A DNA stretch of 34,720 nt from an uncultured Bacteroidales bacterium (lineage in GTDB: Bacteria; Bacteroidota; Bacteroidia; Bacteroidales; Bacteroidaceae). The first letter of the stretch is position 1; the number at the start of each line of letters is the position of its first letter. Under the pieces are notes generated by a model that was not told where the DNA came from, searched no databases, and saw nothing but the letters and a program-made list of their open reading frames with translations. A program made the translations under genes and the position numbers. The stretch lies in the NCBI GenBank assembly GCA_946055775.1, contig CAMGHE010000011.1, positions 1 to 34,720 on the forward strand, read 5' to 3'. Positions 1 through 8,687 of the stretch are shown here, one piece after another.

Positions 1-225
1 TTCGCTCTGAGAACGATGAGGTTTCTTCCTCGGCGCGAAGGGACAACATAAATCCCACTTCTGTGGGTATTACAAAGGCTATGGGCAAGGACTATGCAGA
101 GAGTGGGCATTGTTGCTCAATGTATTGTACATATGAGCGTGGGCGAATCAGGCTGAATTGAGATTGAAAAATAGTATTCGGCGTTGAAGTTGGGTTAGTT
201 TTAGCGGACAGCAATAATACATGAT

Positions 226-254
226 AAAGCCCCTGCTGGTGTGGCAGGGGCTTT
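226..254. terminator. Intrinsic terminator-like hairpin at the 3' end of the minus-strand gene cluster
   Basis: Perfect 11-bp stem aaagcccctgc / gcaggggcttt with 7-nt loop, just downstream (minus sense) of the 277..570 ORF. Confidence 0.6.
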
Positions 255-276
255 GAGGGAATGTGTGTATGGACGA

Positions 277-570
277 CTATATAAATCTGAGCAGGTGTTG
301 GCTACCGTAGATGTGCCAAAGTAGGAAGTAGGCGCCTACCCATTGCAGGATGAAGAGCAGGGGGACCGTGATGAGGAAAACGGGTTTGCGCACCTTGTGC
401 CAGCAGAGCAGCATGGCCAGCAGACCACCCAGAGCGCCGCCCAGCAGGCAGGCGATGAGCAGGACCGCTTCGGGAATGCGGCGGCGGCCAGCAAGCGCCT
501 TCAGTTTGTCGATGGCGAAGAGCAGGAAGGTGACGGTGCAGCAGAGATAAAGAAGCAAGGCAATTTCCAT
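277..570 (-). CDS. DUF1294 family small membrane protein
   Basis: 97-aa ORF; MEIALLLYLCCTVTFLLFAIDKLKALAGRRRIPEAVLLIACLLGGALGGLLAMLLCWHKVRKPVF matches the DUF1294 pattern (DK..A....RIPE..LL..A..GG..G...M...HK..K..F). Confidence 0.8.
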   Translation of the reverse strand: MEIALLLYLCCTVTFLLFAIDKLKALAGRRRIPEAVLLIACLLGGALGGLLAMLLCWHKVRKPVFLITVPLLFILQWVGAYFLLWHIYGSQHLLRFI

Positions 571-623
571 GATGTTGATAGCGTGTAGGGTTGTGGGAAA
601 AGCGTGTTAAGGAAAGAATAGGG

Positions 624-2021
624 TCAGCGGCCCAGGCCGATGAGGCCACAGAAGCCTGCCAGGAGCAGGATACCGACCAAAATCCAGATGAGCCACATCC
701 ATTTCCATCTTTTCTTTATTATCTCGTTCACCTGTAGGGTGTAGTCCCGTTCGTCGGCTGAAAGGGTGATATGTCCCGGCTCAAGGTTGCGTCCGTTGAC
801 GGTCACCTTGGCCTCCATCTCTCCGCCCTGCATACGCGTCTGGCCCGGGAAGGTCATTTTGCCCTGTGCATCGACGAGACCTTCGGCCACCTTGTTGCCG
901 GCCAGTGTCAGCGTGACGTGGGCGTCCTTGATCGGCGTGACGCCATCTGCCTCAACGAGGGTGAGCGTGCAGTCGTCCTGCAGGACGTACTCGAAGATGT
1001 TGCCTTCGGGCTTTGCCTCGACGTGGAACGATTGGCGGTTGCTGCCGTCTGTCTTGTTCCACAGCGTGTATATCGTGCCCTCCGCCATATCTTCGATGCG
1101 GACATAGCCGTTGGCATCGGTGACACGGACATCGCTTGCGTTGTTGTCGTCTGTGATTTCATAACCCTCGACGGCGCTCCCATCCGGTCGTGTCACATGC
1201 ACATAGCAGGGGTATAGCGGTTCGGGCTCGGGCGGTGTGGGGGGCTCAGGAGCAGGCGGTGTGGGGGGCTCGGGTTCTGGTTCGGACTCCGGTTGGGGCT
1301 CTGGCATGGGTTCGGGCTCGGATATGGGAGGCTCGGGTGCAGGCTCAGGTTCAGGCACTACGTCAGGCAGGGCTATCCAATAGATCTCCTGTCCCATTAC
1401 CAGTGTGATGGTGTGCGTCAGTCCGTCCTCATAGACCACGGTATATTGGCTGATGTTGGGCGTGGGTTTGAAGCGGAAGAGCCCATCCGGTCCGGTGGTG
1501 AGCGATTTGGCCTGTCCGCTGGGCATGAGCATTTGGAAGGCGTAGTTGGGGACAGGTTTGTTTTGGCGGGAGAAACCGATGCAGATGCCGCCCTTCTTAT
1601 TGATGCCCAGCAGCCATGCCGCCAGAGGGTTGGCAATCTGCGCCTGTCGGTAGCCCCATCCCGTCAGCGCCACCTGTAGGTTGCCCTCTTCGTTGGTACG
1701 GTAGAAGACGAATTCGTCGCTGGGTGTGGTGAGCACGTTCTCCACCAATTGACCATTGCTGCCCGAGAGAGCGGCCGCCACGGCCGATCGGCTGTTGGCC
1801 AGAATGGAGGACACTTGGCCCTGTATGGGAGCAGGAGCCAAGGAGAGCGGTTTCCAGTCGTTGCCTGGAGCCGTCCACTGTATCTGTTTGAGCGTGGTGT
1901 GGCGTTCGGCGAAGATCAGATTGCTGCTCGCCATTCGGGAGAGCATAGTATAGAGTTTTTCGTAAGCCGGCTCCTTGGTGATAAGGATAACTTGGCCCAC
2001 ATGGACGGTCTGAAGTATCAT
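624..2021 (-). CDS. Tail-anchored protein with Pro/Glu-rich linker and carboxypeptidase-regulatory/Cna-B-like beta domains
   Basis: 465 aa; no signal peptide; linker VPEPEPAPEPPISEPEPMPEPQPESEPEPEPPTPP; YVHVTRPDGSAVEGYEI...VTDANGYVRIEDMAEGTIY beta-domain pattern; C-terminal KKRWKWMWLIWILVGILLLAGFCGLIGLGR TM. ATGA overlap with the upstream ORF stop (2018-2021). Confidence 0.75.
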   Translation of the reverse strand: MILQTVHVGQVILITKEPAYEKLYTMLSRMASSNLIFAERHTTLKQIQWTAPGNDWKPLSLAPAPIQGQVSSILANSRSAVAAALSGSNGQLVENVLTTPSDEFVFYRTNEEGNLQVALTGWGYRQAQIANPLAAWLLGINKKGGICIGFSRQNKPVPNYAFQMLMPSGQAKSLTTGPDGLFRFKPTPNISQYTVVYEDGLTHTITLVMGQEIYWIALPDVVPEPEPAPEPPISEPEPMPEPQPESEPEPEPPTPPAPEPPTPPEPEPLYPCYVHVTRPDGSAVEGYEITDDNNASDVRVTDANGYVRIEDMAEGTIYTLWNKTDGSNRQSFHVEAKPEGNIFEYVLQDDCTLTLVEADGVTPIKDAHVTLTLAGNKVAEGLVDAQGKMTFPGQTRMQGGEMEAKVTVNGRNLEPGHITLSADERDYTLQVNEIIKKRWKWMWLIWILVGILLLAGFCGLIGLGR

Positions 2022-2965
2022 GGCGTGGGGGGATTGGTTTCAGTGGTATAGCGTTGTTCTACGTCGCCAGGTTTGACCTGGTTGGTCAGGTCATGGACGA
2101 ACTGTGTCAGGTCGCTCTTAAGGTCCTTGAAGTCACCGACAGCCTCAGCCGTGCGGGCTTGTTCGTCGGCAAACAGGTCTTCCAAGATATAGGAATTCTC
2201 CCTGTTCCAGCCCTTCTGCCGGTTTTCGCGGATGGCCTTGTTGCTGATGATAGCATGGATGAAACTGCGCAGTTTGATGCGGGCAGCCCTCCATAGCATC
2301 TCTTGCTGGCAGAGCCGCTCTCTCTCGCTCTCCTGTGCCGGTCCGAACACTTGGAACAGGGGCAGCGGGTTGCGATCCTTCTCCCAGGCCTCTTTGGCGG
2401 CGAAGAACGTGCGGCGGGCGTCCGCTAGCGCCTGTACTCTGGCTGCCAGACTGTCTGTCTTGGCGTCGTTGCCCGCTCCCAGCCGCAGGGCGTCGGCCAT
2501 GTGGCTGAGGCGCAGGGTGTCGATGTTATTGAAACTGCGTGCCCGCTGAGCACGCAGCGTGTCGGCGATGTAGCGGTGGAAGACGGCGCGAAGACTGTCC
2601 GTCTCGGCGCGACGACGCTGGCGTTCGGTGGCGAGAGGCTTCAGACGCTCGGTTTCGGCGGCCAGTGCTGTGCTGTCGGCGCGCACCCCTTGCAGACAGT
2701 CGCGCAGAGAATCTGCGCGGGCTTTCAATGCCGCCAGATTGTCCAACTGGGCCTGATGCTTAGCAATAAATTTGGCTCGCGCCTTCTCCTCTTTCGTCTG
2801 TTTTCTGGCCTTGGGCATCTGTGTCGTATCTGGCGCCAGAGAGTCGGGCGCGATACCTATGCTGTCGGTTGCGGCGCAGTCGCCCCCGGAAGGCAGATCA
2901 ACCTTATGGGCGGCACAGTAGGAGGCGGCCGCCGATAAGGCAAGGATGATGAATGTGGTCTTCAT
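2018..2965 (-). CDS. Exported coiled-coil protein of unknown function
   Basis: 315 aa; signal peptide MKTTFIILALSAAASYCAA, then Ala/Lys/Glu/Arg-rich coiled-coil-like sequence. Confidence 0.7.
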   Translation of the reverse strand: MKTTFIILALSAAASYCAAHKVDLPSGGDCAATDSIGIAPDSLAPDTTQMPKARKQTKEEKARAKFIAKHQAQLDNLAALKARADSLRDCLQGVRADSTALAAETERLKPLATERQRRRAETDSLRAVFHRYIADTLRAQRARSFNNIDTLRLSHMADALRLGAGNDAKTDSLAARVQALADARRTFFAAKEAWEKDRNPLPLFQVFGPAQESERERLCQQEMLWRAARIKLRSFIHAIISNKAIRENRQKGWNRENSYILEDLFADEQARTAEAVGDFKDLKSDLTQFVHDLTNQVKPGDVEQRYTTETNPPTP

Positions 2966-2980
2966 GAGGCAGGTGGGGGA

Positions 2981-3634
2981 TTAGCGGCGTTTGGGAATGA
3001 CGTCGAGGAGGCCTACGCCCAGATCGTGCAACAAACCCCTCTGGGCCGCGGTCAGCGTGATGTGCTGTTTGCGCATTTTGTCGGCCAGAGCGAAGGTTTT
3101 GGCGTTGAGCGCCTCACAGGTTTTGCGACTGACCTTCGCGTCGCTGATAGCCTGACGCATGTCGGCGCAGAGCGCCTGCGCCTCCAGCATGAACGCTACG
3201 GTGGGCAAGCGTTTGACCAGCAGGCTGTCGCCTGTGGCCAGTGCCAGTGTTCGGGCCTGCTCAAGAGCCTGGGTGGGCATGGCCTCGAAAGGCTGGACGA
3301 GCAGAGTGTCGATGGCAGCCGGCTGCATCCACACGACCCATGCCGTGTCTGCCGAGGTCCATGCCGCTTGAGCGCGCAGGTCATCGCGCAAGCACTTCAG
3401 GGATGCCACGCTGTCGGCCGTGAGGCTTCGCAGGCTGTCGAGCCGCTCTGCCTCGGCGGCGTAGCGCTGCAATTGCGCCTCCAGGTCAGCCTCGGTCAGC
3501 GGCAGGGTATCGGCCGTGGCGCTGTCTGTGGCGGCTGTGTCTATGCCCTTTGGCTCACAGTGGCCCTGTGCATGGGCCGTCGCGCCCAGCAGTAGGGCGA
3601 GCAGCAGGAGGGTGGAAAGATATGGAATTTTCAT
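2981..3634 (-). CDS. Exported coiled-coil protein of unknown function
   Basis: ORF track starts at 3661; signal peptide MKIPYLSTLLLLALLLGATAHAQG suggests start at 3634 (cat at 3632-3634). Followed by LEAQLQRYAAEAERLDSLRSLTADSVASL helical region. Confidence 0.7.
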   Translation of the reverse strand: MKIPYLSTLLLLALLLGATAHAQGHCEPKGIDTAATDSATADTLPLTEADLEAQLQRYAAEAERLDSLRSLTADSVASLKCLRDDLRAQAAWTSADTAWVVWMQPAAIDTLLVQPFEAMPTQALEQARTLALATGDSLLVKRLPTVAFMLEAQALCADMRQAISDAKVSRKTCEALNAKTFALADKMRKQHITLTAAQRGLLHDLGVGLLDVIPKRR

Positions 3635-3661
3635 AAGGTGTGTCGCGTGGTTGGCAGGCAT

Positions 3662-4519
3662 TTAGAGCGATGTACCGCGGTCTTGTGTGTCACTGGCGTT
3701 TTTTTTGAAGTTCAGATAGAAGTGGTATAGGGGGCCGCTGCCTTGAGCATGCTCGTTACGGAAGCGGGTGTAGATGCTCTCCAGTTGTACTGCCGCATCG
3801 GTAGTAGGATCTTTGCTATCGAAATAACTGATAATCTGTTCCGAGAGTGCGGCGTAATATCTGCTGCGTCCCTTTTCTACCTTGTTCCGCACGGTGGTCT
3901 CAGTCAGGCCGGAGGAAAAGCCATTGATATGGCTGAGAAACTCCGTGTAGAGGGCGTTGTTGCGGTAGCCAGTTGCGCGCCGCACAGCGGCATCGCGCAG
4001 GTCGTTCAGACTGGTCCACTGGTTGCCATCAAATCGCGGCGTGTAAATGAGGCTGCTACCTACGAAGGCACGGATGTTGGCGTAGAGCGTGTAGATGCTG
4101 TGCAGTTTCTGCAGACGTTCCTTGTCGGCCTTCTCGCGGTTGAGACGTTGCGCCTCCTTGTCGTAGGCGGTGACGACGTCGTGGCGGCATTCAGGTTTGG
4201 CAAATTCTTCGACGGTCAGCGTATAGAGGCGGTTGATGGCGCTATTGCGTAGCATTTCGGCCAGTCGGTCGTGCTCGTCGCTGTCGACCAGATCCATGTC
4301 CTTCTTTTGGGCCAGGTCGGTACGGGTCTCGTCGTAGGCTTCGCGGCTCCAGGGGTCCATGTCCTGCCATTGGGCCACGATGCTGTCTGAGAGTTCGCGG
4401 TACAGGCCTGACATCGCCTCTTGGCGGGTGGAACTCGACCCACCCATGGTCAGCCACAGGGCACCGACAACAATGCCCAGCGTGGCGAGGAATATGAGAG
4501 AAAGTTTGAGAATTTTCAT
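3662..4519 (-). CDS. Single-pass membrane protein of unknown function
   Basis: 285 aa with N-terminal TM MKILKLSLIFLATLGIVVGALWLTMGG and a mostly helical remainder; same strand and short spacing to neighbours. Confidence 0.7.
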   Translation of the reverse strand: MKILKLSLIFLATLGIVVGALWLTMGGSSSTRQEAMSGLYRELSDSIVAQWQDMDPWSREAYDETRTDLAQKKDMDLVDSDEHDRLAEMLRNSAINRLYTLTVEEFAKPECRHDVVTAYDKEAQRLNREKADKERLQKLHSIYTLYANIRAFVGSSLIYTPRFDGNQWTSLNDLRDAAVRRATGYRNNALYTEFLSHINGFSSGLTETTVRNKVEKGRSRYYAALSEQIISYFDSKDPTTDAAVQLESIYTRFRNEHAQGSGPLYHFYLNFKKNASDTQDRGTSL

Positions 4520-4551
4520 GATGGCTGTGTCGTTGTTTGCACTTCGGCTCG

Positions 4552-6699
4552 TTAGAAGCCTGTTTGATTTCCTTGACCAGTTAGGGTTTTGTCCTTGTCC
4601 TTGTCCTTGTCCTTGTCCTTGTCCTTGTCCTTGTCCTTGCCCTTGTTCTTGTCCTTGTTCTTGTCCTTGCCCTTCTGTCCTTTCTGTAGTATCTTCTGGA
4701 TGTCCTGGAAGGAGTTCATGGGCTCGCGATAGTATTTCTGGAGATAAGTTTTGTCTGTAACTCCAGAGGGTTTTACATTAAGGAGCGAGTCGAGGATATT
4801 GCCTTGCTCGTTTGTGAGGCCCCCCCCCCCGTCGATATACACGTTGAGTGTGTCGGGTATTGTTTTTTTCAGCAAGGTGTCCTTTACTTTGGGTTCACTA
4901 CATTTGCGCAGTTGTTCGTGGATGGCCTTCATGGCCCAATACTGCATTGTCAGTTCATTAAAGATTTTTGCCGTGTCTTTCTCGTCAAGGGCGTCAATCA
5001 CTTCCTCCTTGACCTTGGGCAGGAACTCGTCAAACTTGAAGTCGAGTCTCTTGAGTGTATCGCTGTAGGCAAGGGCCTTCTTTTCCAGTTCTGTTTCCTG
5101 CTTCTGGTCTTGGTTGTCAGTTGTCTGCTGCTCGGACATGTCGTCCTTCTCCTTGGCCGGACCGCCGCTGCACTTGCTCGGCAGGAAGATGATGGCCAGG
5201 ATGCTGGCAATGACGAGGAGCGTGGCGCCGGCGCCGATGGCGTATTTGGCCCAGTCGGGGATGCCGGGACCCGGAGTAGGGGCTTTGGGAGTTGAACCAG
5301 GCTTGGGGTCTATCACGGGTGATGGGATGACGGCTTGGGCGGGGCTCACTTTGATGCAACAGTTGTAGGTACCGTCGGCATTGACGGTGCTGCTCTGCTC
5401 GGGGCTGATTTCCATTGTGATGTCGCGGCGAGAGGTCCTCACATCCAGTTTCTTGGTCAGCGCGTCCTCGCCGCGCAGTTCGACGATGCCCTCGCGGTTG
5501 AAGGGGCAGCGTTTGTCGCGTGCGGCGTTCGGCTGGACGTAGAAGTCCATCGGTCGCAGGGCGCTGACGAGAGACTGCGGACCTGTCAGACGCAGGCGGA
5601 AGCGCTTGACGGGAATGCGTCGGGCCATGGCGTGGTATTCGATGACGCCGTCGGGGCCGATGGCAGGCTGGCCGACGCTGACGGTCCAGTCGTTGTCTGT
5701 GCAGCCCACGTTGGGACTGGCCCACAGCGTGTCGGGGCCCACCAGGGTGAGCGTGCCCTGTGCCGAGAAGGGGCGGCGGCTGCGTCCCGTGGTGTCCTGG
5801 TGGTCTTCCATATAGAAGGCCGTCGGGGGCGGGCACGGCGTGCCGTCGGAGGTGCTCAGGTTCAGGCGGTATGTCTTCTGTTTGGGGCGAGCGGGGAAGG
5901 CGCAGCGGATGGTCTCCTCCTCGTCATTGACAGTGACGTAGGGCACCTTGCCCTCGCGGCCGTCCTGCAGGGTGAACTTGACCGTATAAGCCTCTTCGTA
6001 GGGCTGGCTGGCACCGACGTTGAGGATGATTTCGGTCTGCCCGTTGTCTATGATGTCCTGATACTTTGTTTGCTTCATAAACAGGGCATAGGCTCGCGGT
6101 CGGGGAATGGCCACTGACAGGCGGGGTAGGGCGCAGGCGCCGGCCGACGTGCTCAGGATGATGCTGTGGTAGGCGACAAAGTCGGGATACTGGGCATCGC
6201 ACATGAGCAGGGCCAACTGCTCTTCGGGGGCCACAATCAAAGCGTCCGTCTGTCCCGTCATGACGCGGTGAGGCATGAGGACGGGGATGAGAGGATACTG
6301 GGCCAGAATGCTTGCGAATGCCTCGGGGTTCTCTCGCGTTTCGGTGAACTGTCGGCCCATGAGGCCGTTGCTCAAGTAGTTCTCGTCATAGTAGGCATTG
6401 ATCGTCTTGAGTACGGTGAGCGGACTGATGCCCCCCGCCAGCACCGTGCCTTTGGGCAGGGCGATGGCCATTTTGAGACGTCCGCCGCGGGCGGAGCCGA
6501 TGCTCGACACATCGCTGCGCACCAGGGTGAACAGCGTATGGGTGGCCTCGATGGTCAGCGTGAAGTAGTAGGGCAGATTTTCGAGGCCGCCGATGACACC
6601 ATCCGGTACGTTGCGCGGTTCGCCCACGATGACGAGGGGCATGTAGCCCTCGTTGGCAATTTTGTTACCGTAAATATAGAGGGAAAGACTTTGGTTCAT
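4552..6699 (-). CDS. Large single-TM protein with tandem beta-domain repeats and Lys/Asp-repeat C-terminus
   Basis: 715 aa; no signal peptide; two similar blocks (TYRLNLSTSDG..PCPPPTAFYMED...; RFRLRLTGPQSLVSALRPMDFYVQP...); TM WAKYAIGAGATLLVIASILAIIFLPSK; C-terminal KGKDKNKDKNKGKDKDKDKDKDKDKDKDK. Confidence 0.75.
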   Translation of the reverse strand: MNQSLSLYIYGNKIANEGYMPLVIVGEPRNVPDGVIGGLENLPYYFTLTIEATHTLFTLVRSDVSSIGSARGGRLKMAIALPKGTVLAGGISPLTVLKTINAYYDENYLSNGLMGRQFTETRENPEAFASILAQYPLIPVLMPHRVMTGQTDALIVAPEEQLALLMCDAQYPDFVAYHSIILSTSAGACALPRLSVAIPRPRAYALFMKQTKYQDIIDNGQTEIILNVGASQPYEEAYTVKFTLQDGREGKVPYVTVNDEEETIRCAFPARPKQKTYRLNLSTSDGTPCPPPTAFYMEDHQDTTGRSRRPFSAQGTLTLVGPDTLWASPNVGCTDNDWTVSVGQPAIGPDGVIEYHAMARRIPVKRFRLRLTGPQSLVSALRPMDFYVQPNAARDKRCPFNREGIVELRGEDALTKKLDVRTSRRDITMEISPEQSSTVNADGTYNCCIKVSPAQAVIPSPVIDPKPGSTPKAPTPGPGIPDWAKYAIGAGATLLVIASILAIIFLPSKCSGGPAKEKDDMSEQQTTDNQDQKQETELEKKALAYSDTLKRLDFKFDEFLPKVKEEVIDALDEKDTAKIFNELTMQYWAMKAIHEQLRKCSEPKVKDTLLKKTIPDTLNVYIDGGGGLTNEQGNILDSLLNVKPSGVTDKTYLQKYYREPMNSFQDIQKILQKGQKGKDKNKDKNKGKDKDKDKDKDKDKDKDKTLTGQGNQTGF
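4591..4674 (+). repeat. Hexanucleotide microsatellite (gtcctt)n inside the 715-aa CDS
   Basis: Eight perfect gtcctt units (4591-4638), then variant units gccctt/gttctt/gtcctt; encodes (KD)n on the minus strand. Confidence 0.9.
4820..4830 (+). repeat. C11 (G11 on coding strand) homopolymer inside the 715-aa CDS
   Basis: Sequence tgtgaggccccccccccc gtcg; encodes GGGG in NVYIDGGGGLTNEQG. Confidence 0.9.
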
Positions 6700-6753
6700 G
6701 GTCGGTGTGATGGATACGCGTTGGTGGATAGTCTTAAAGTGCAGAGGCTGTGC

Positions 6754-8652
6754 TTAGTGCAGTTTGCCCCAAACCCCTTTCTGTTTATGGCCGCGGCTGA
6801 CCTGACGGATGACTTCCGTCAGTTTGTCCGAGTCGGTGGGATCATACTGATAGACGCCGCCGATATAGAACTGTCCCAGGCTGAAGGTGTGGAGTACGGG
6901 TCGTCCGTCGGTGGCGCTGTTGATGCCATGCTGCTGGCAGAGTGAGATGAGGCTGTTGAGGCACGTCTGGTAGTTTTTCCTAAACACCTCGACGGCCGTT
7001 TGGTCGCGGTTGACGCGGCCGCCCAGCATGTCAGCCTTCGACATGATGAAGTGTATGGTATCGACATACTTCAAGACACGGCTGTTCTCCGGTTGTTGCA
7101 GCATGCTGATCATTTTGCGCACCAGGAGGTCCTGACTGGTGGGCACCTTGATGGGCATGCCGTTGGCGTCGAGCATGGGGTTGCCTTGGCTGTCTCTTTG
7201 TGTGAGTTGAATCATGCCATCTGCCGAGGGGTCGATGATGAAGAAGAACACCTTGCGGTTGTTGTTGCTCATCAGGTCGGTGACGCCGATGCCCATGTCT
7301 TCGAAGGTAATGATGCCATCGGGGTTGCTGACCATCTTTGTCGCAAAGTCCTCGCCCGCCATGTCAATGAGGTTGACCACATGGAGGTCTTTGAGGTTTT
7401 TGGGATTAGCCACGGCCGCGTTGATAAGGGCCACGAAGTTGCTGTCGGTACCGCGAGGTACGATGCCGTGGCGGCGTGTCAGGTCAAGGTAGTTGACGTA
7501 GTTGCCTGCGTTGTAGGCCGCCAGGTCGATGTTGTACCATTTCTCCGAGCCCAGCAAGCCAGCCAGCACGCAGGTCTTTCCCGACGACGGCACGCCGAAG
7601 AAATAAACGTCCGTGGTGTCAGCCATGGTCTGTGTGCCCGGAGCGATACCTGCCGATACCAGTGGAATATTGGGCGCGTTGAGGATGATGTTGAGTGCCT
7701 CTTCGGTCAAGATGCCGTTGCTTATCAGGTCATCGCCTGTGAAGATGCCGTGCGTCAGGTAGGCCTGTATGTCGCTGCTTTTGAATTTTTCTGGGCTTTC
7801 GCGCATATCGCTGAGCACCATGTGTTTCTTCTGCTCAATTAGGTTGAGCGCTTCGGTGATCATGGGCGATGTCGGGTTGGCGTGGATGAAGGCCAGCAGG
7901 TCCAGAATGGTGCCCTGCTTCGCCTGCTGCCATACCGTGAGCGACTGTAGGGCCTGCTGCGCTTCGGCGGCATGTGGCGAGTCGGGCATGTCGGTGATGT
8001 AGCGATTCAGGGTGGCGACATCGCGCTGGGCCACTTTCCAGAGATCTTCGCGGGCCTCGTTGCCGTAGTATCCATCCTGATGGATATAGGCCATGAGGTG
8101 GTCGTAGTTGTCCTTGTTCACCTGTTTCCAGCGCTCTTCCTCGCGCTTTCCCATCATGTCGAAGAGGCACTGCGCCGCCTGAGACACCAATTCATGTTCG
8201 GGGCATACGGCCGACCATTTTTGGATGAAGGCGTTCAGAGCCTTTTCGTAGGCATCCTGGTTGGCGTTGTTCTGCATGGATGCGGTCGCCTCCTGCCATT
8301 CGTTGCGGATATTCTGGTCGGCCAGCGTGCGCACCATGGTCTTGGCTTCTTCCAGATGGTTGTGCGGCGGCATCGTGGCGCTCCAATTTTGGATATACTG
8401 TGTGAGGCTGTTTTGGAGCGCGTCGGTTTGGCCCTGTTGCTTCAGCGCTTCGATTTTTTTCCATTCGGCGGCCTCTTTGGCATTGGGCATGTTCTTCAGC
8501 GCGTTCTGTATATGAGCGCGGCGCGGCGGCGTCAGCGGCAGGTCGTCCAGACTAACCGTTCCTGAGACGATGGCATCGATGACAAACTGTATGTTGATTT
8601 GGTTGCAGCGTGCCTTGAGGTTGGCTATTTGTTGCGGAGTGAGAGGAGGCAT
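6754..8652 (-). CDS. P-loop GTPase-like protein with N-terminal duplicated helical repeats
   Basis: Likely start MPPLTPQQIANLKARC (cat 8650-8652), not the ORF-track 8814. Walker A GVPSSGKT, G3-like NLIDMAGED, G4-like FIMSKADML. N-terminal repeats ALQNSLTQYIQNWSATMPPHNHLEEA / AYEKALNAFIQKWSAVCPEHELVSQA. Confidence 0.8.
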   Translation of the reverse strand: MPPLTPQQIANLKARCNQINIQFVIDAIVSGTVSLDDLPLTPPRRAHIQNALKNMPNAKEAAEWKKIEALKQQGQTDALQNSLTQYIQNWSATMPPHNHLEEAKTMVRTLADQNIRNEWQEATASMQNNANQDAYEKALNAFIQKWSAVCPEHELVSQAAQCLFDMMGKREEERWKQVNKDNYDHLMAYIHQDGYYGNEAREDLWKVAQRDVATLNRYITDMPDSPHAAEAQQALQSLTVWQQAKQGTILDLLAFIHANPTSPMITEALNLIEQKKHMVLSDMRESPEKFKSSDIQAYLTHGIFTGDDLISNGILTEEALNIILNAPNIPLVSAGIAPGTQTMADTTDVYFFGVPSSGKTCVLAGLLGSEKWYNIDLAAYNAGNYVNYLDLTRRHGIVPRGTDSNFVALINAAVANPKNLKDLHVVNLIDMAGEDFATKMVSNPDGIITFEDMGIGVTDLMSNNNRKVFFFIIDPSADGMIQLTQRDSQGNPMLDANGMPIKVPTSQDLLVRKMISMLQQPENSRVLKYVDTIHFIMSKADMLGGRVNRDQTAVEVFRKNYQTCLNSLISLCQQHGINSATDGRPVLHTFSLGQFYIGGVYQYDPTDSDKLTEVIRQVSRGHKQKGVWGKLH

Positions 8653-8687
8653 GGTATGATAGGAGATATGAGGATCAAGGATAGAGG

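Noticed and set aside
3-161. Possible 3' end of a plus-strand CDS at the window start (..ENDEVSSSARRDNINPTSVGITKAMGKDYAESGHCCSMYCTYERGRIRLN*)
   Set aside because: Open at the 5' edge and only about 50 codons; no recognisable family, cannot be distinguished from chance.
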